This document shows positions 61,912-64,000 of a DNA stretch of 64,000 nt, in pieces. Under the pieces are notes generated by a model. It did not search any database. It saw only the letters and a list, made by a program, of their open reading frames with translations, and was not told the DNA's origin. A program made the position numbers and the translations under genes. Origin of the DNA: Nostoc sp. LPT (GTDB lineage Bacteria; Cyanobacteriota; Cyanobacteriia; Cyanobacteriales; Nostocaceae); assembly GCF_017115165.1 (NCBI RefSeq), contig NZ_JABXKF010000175.1, forward strand, positions 78,777 through 142,776. Direction: 5' to 3'. Numbering within the stretch: position 1 is the first letter of the stretch; the number at the start of each line of letters is the position of its first letter.

Positions 61912-63612
61912 ATGAAGCTCAATCTATACTCGTTTTTAGCTAGTTTTCCATTACTCAAAAAAAGTTACACCGCTAAAATCATGTTGGTGGCATTTTTGGG
62001 TACTCACATACCACTTCTAAGCTTACTCTTGAGTTTCGTGATCTCAAACTCCTATTCCTTGGAGATGGCGATTCGAGTTATGCTTATTGCTCTGTTGGCT
62101 ACCTTAGCAGGTACAGCCGCCACCCTCTATGCAATACAGCACCTCCTCAAACCGGTTATTTTGACATCTGCGGCATTGCAAAATTATCTAAACACCAAAT
62201 CCTTACCTGAATTGCCCACAGAATTTGCTGATGAAGCCGGTACATTGATGGCAGATACTTCACAAACTCTTTACAAATTAGATGAGTTAATTCATTACAT
62301 CAGTAATTATGACGATCTAACTGGATTGCCCAATCGTGATTTATTTCGCGATCGCCTCCATCAGATTCTATCTCAACCTGAAAATAACCAGCGCTTTGTA
62401 GCGGTCTTTTTACTGGGTATTGATGATTTCACTGCTATGAGTCATGGTTTGGAGCATGAAACAACAAATTTGTTGTTAAGGGCAGTTGCTCAGAGGTTAT
62501 CACTTTGCATGACACAAACAGATATTCTTGCCCATTTGAGTGGAGATGAATTTGCCATTGCCCGCATAGACATTGTTTCTTTTGAAAGTGTAATTAAGCT
62601 ATCTCAGATGCTGTTAAGCACCCTGAGCAAACCCTTTTCTATAAAAGGGAACTTGATTCATATCACCGCTAGCGTGGGTATCACAATTAATGGAATAAAT
62701 GAGCGTAATAGCATAGATAAACTTTTGCAGCAGGCTCATATCGCACTGTACGAGGCAAAGCAGCAGGGGCGTAGCAAATACCAATTCTATTCACCGGAAA
62801 TTAATGCTCAGTTGCAGGAGCGAATAACTTTAGAAAATGAATTACATAGAGCGCTTGCTCGCAACGAAATGCTGGTTTATTATCAACCTCTAATTGATTT
62901 ACACAGCGGACAAATTACAGCTATGGAAGCGTTGGTTCGCTGGCAGCATCCTACATTAGGTTTGGTTTCTCCTGTAAAGTTTATTCCCATTGCAGAAGCC
63001 AATGGTTTGATCTTACCGATTGGTGAATGGGTCTTGCGAACTGCTTGTGTCCAAAACCGTGCTTGGCAGCTTGCTGGATTTAACCCAATTCGGATATCTG
63101 TAAATCTGTCAGCTCGACAGTTTGAACTACCGAATCTGGTTGAGGTCGTCAGTAAAATTCTTGAGGAGACTGGACTCCATGCATCTTACCTAGAATTGGA
63201 AGTGACAGAAAGCTTCTTAATGGCTGATATGGAGCGATCGGTTAAAACCTTAAAACAATTACGAGAATTGGGTATATGGTTGGCTCTAGATGACTTCGGT
63301 ACTGGTTATTCCTCCCTCAATTACTTGAAGCGCTTTCCTGTGAATATGCTCAAGATCGATCGGTCATTTGTACAGGATGTCACGTCCAATCCTGATAGTG
63401 CCGCCGTCACAAATGCGATTATTGCCCTAGCAAAAAGTCTCCGATTGAACATCACAGCAGAGGGTGTGGAAACCCAAGAACAGCTTGACTACCTGAAAAT
63501 GCAGGGATGTGATGAAGGTCAGGGTTACTACTTCAGTTGTCCTGTGCCCGCCGATCTAATTATCCCGATGTTGCAGAAAACTTCTCAGCAGATGGAGACA
63601 ATTACAGCATAA
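61912..63612 (+). CDS. Membrane GGDEF-EAL domain protein (cyclic-di-GMP turnover)
   Basis: The 566-residue protein has two N-terminal membrane helices (about 24-46 and 52-78), a short linker, a GGDEF domain beginning DDLTGLPNRDLFRDRL, and an EAL domain. The GGDEF active-site loop is SGDEF (LSGDEFAIARID), a substitution of the first glycine that may weaken or abolish cyclase activity. The EAL domain has MEALVRWQHP, ELEVTESF, LALDDFGTGYSSLNYLKRF and NMLKIDRSFV, all residues of an active phosphodiesterase. It probably hydrolyses c-di-GMP. It is monocistronic. Confidence 0.9.
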   Translation: MKLNLYSFLASFPLLKKSYTAKIMLVAFLGTHIPLLSLLLSFVISNSYSLEMAIRVMLIALLATLAGTAATLYAIQHLLKPVILTSAALQNYLNTKSLPELPTEFADEAGTLMADTSQTLYKLDELIHYISNYDDLTGLPNRDLFRDRLHQILSQPENNQRFVAVFLLGIDDFTAMSHGLEHETTNLLLRAVAQRLSLCMTQTDILAHLSGDEFAIARIDIVSFESVIKLSQMLLSTLSKPFSIKGNLIHITASVGITINGINERNSIDKLLQQAHIALYEAKQQGRSKYQFYSPEINAQLQERITLENELHRALARNEMLVYYQPLIDLHSGQITAMEALVRWQHPTLGLVSPVKFIPIAEANGLILPIGEWVLRTACVQNRAWQLAGFNPIRISVNLSARQFELPNLVEVVSKILEETGLHASYLELEVTESFLMADMERSVKTLKQLRELGIWLALDDFGTGYSSLNYLKRFPVNMLKIDRSFVQDVTSNPDSAAVTNAIIALAKSLRLNITAEGVETQEQLDYLKMQGCDEGQGYYFSCPVPADLIIPMLQKTSQQMETITA

Positions 63613-63639
63613 ATGGATGCCTCAGCCAGAAAATACACC

Positions 63640-63680
63640 CCTGATAACGTTTCACTTGAATTTTGCTAGAAATGGTTATC
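63640..63680 (+). terminator. Hairpin after the GGDEF-EAL gene
   Basis: CCCTGATAAC and GTTATCAGGG flank about 26 bases at 63641-63684. It lies some 30 bases after the stop codon. There is no T-run, so it may be a rho-dependent or processing hairpin. Confidence 0.5.
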
Positions 63681-63684
63681 AGGG

Positions 63685-63800
63685 ACAGGTTAAGGAGGCA
63701 GCTATGCTGAAGGAATCCCCATAAATAAATTTAGGCTTCCGCCGTGAGCGTCAGCCGAACGGGGATTTAACCAGGGGAAACGCATCTTATTTCCTAATAA
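63685..63800. other. Candidate structured RNA or mobile-element end
   Basis: GGTTAA pairs with TTAACC, AATCCCC with GGGGATT, CAGC with GCTG and GGCT with AGCC, giving a multi-branched fold of about 80 bases. It is not one of the riboswitches I recognise. The rest of the window to 64000 shows no gene. Confidence 0.35.
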
Positions 63801-64000
63801 AAACTAAAAAAGATATCAAAATGTTATAGATAATTGTAAAAAGCTAAAAACTGATAAATCAACAAAATTTCCATCATCAGTGAGAGATTAAGGTAATTGC
63901 ACATTTGTCAAGAGGGTGCAGGAAAAGGGGACAAATCTAGTTTGGAGACTGGCTTTCGGAGATATTTAACCACGCCTAAGTCTTGATTCTCTGGGGCAGC

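Overview
The window looks like the chromosome of a filamentous, probably heterocyst-forming cyanobacterium of the Nostocales (Nostoc, Tolypothrix or Calothrix type). The reasons are frequent HIP1 octamers (GCGATCGC), a complete phycocyanin operon, the photosystem II subunit Psb30, a PatD-like heterocyst-frequency protein, a hopanoid side-chain cluster, and the many short dispersed repeats and MITE-like elements typical of these genomes. No rRNA or tRNA gene and no CRISPR array was seen. The species cannot be named from the sequence alone.

Layout. 1-5.5 kb: a dehydrogenase fragment entering from the left and overrun by a 63-bp tandem repeat, a bicupin plus degenerate alpha/beta hydrolase pair, a protealysin-like M4 protease with its emfourin-type inhibitor, and a methyltransferase. 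5.5-8.5 kb: a type IIG/ISP-like restriction-modification gene inactivated by a nonsense codon and a 1-bp deletion. 8.9-18.5 kb: a histidine kinase, RelA/SpoT, PatD, a TetR/DHA2 efflux pair around a 19-bp palindrome, a 34-residue membrane protein, PAPS reductase and SbcD. 18.5-20 kb: a graveyard of broken nuclease and toxin-antitoxin genes. 20.2-25.3 kb: a sulfate-type binding protein heading a pstSCAB phosphate transporter operon. 25.6-28.3 kb: an AraC regulator joined by a deletion to a headless TonB-dependent receptor. 28.4-41.1 kb: RecJ, Psb30, a cysteine-cluster protein, two half-size GDT1 transporters, a cobalamin-binding protein, a sensor kinase, a GNAT, PutA and an HD protein. 41.1-47.5 kb: a giant ELWxxDGT/RTX repeat protein, a broken paralogue, and several MITEs. 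48-53.8 kb: the phycocyanin operon cpcB-A-C-C-D-E-F on the minus strand. 54.2-61.5 kb: a hydrolase, the hopanoid genes hpnH and hpnA with an RND permease, and divergent hpnG. 61.9-63.6 kb: a GGDEF-EAL protein.

The strongest biological signal is sulfur economy. Across CpcB, CpcA and the two rod linkers (895 residues) the only methionines are the four initiators and the only cysteines are the three that carry bilins. This is the signature of the sulfur-starvation phycocyanin (cpc3) described in Calothrix/Fremyella. Here the set is followed by its own CpcD and the lyase genes cpcE and cpcF. In the same window the mature sulfate-binding lipoprotein has no methionine and only its lipid-anchor cysteine, and cysH encodes the reductase of sulfate assimilation. 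A shared sulfur regulon is an inference.

A second theme is in-frame invasion of coding sequence by dispersed repeats: the histidine kinase at 8900, RecJ, the RND permease, and the tails of the permease and HpnA all carry such inserts.
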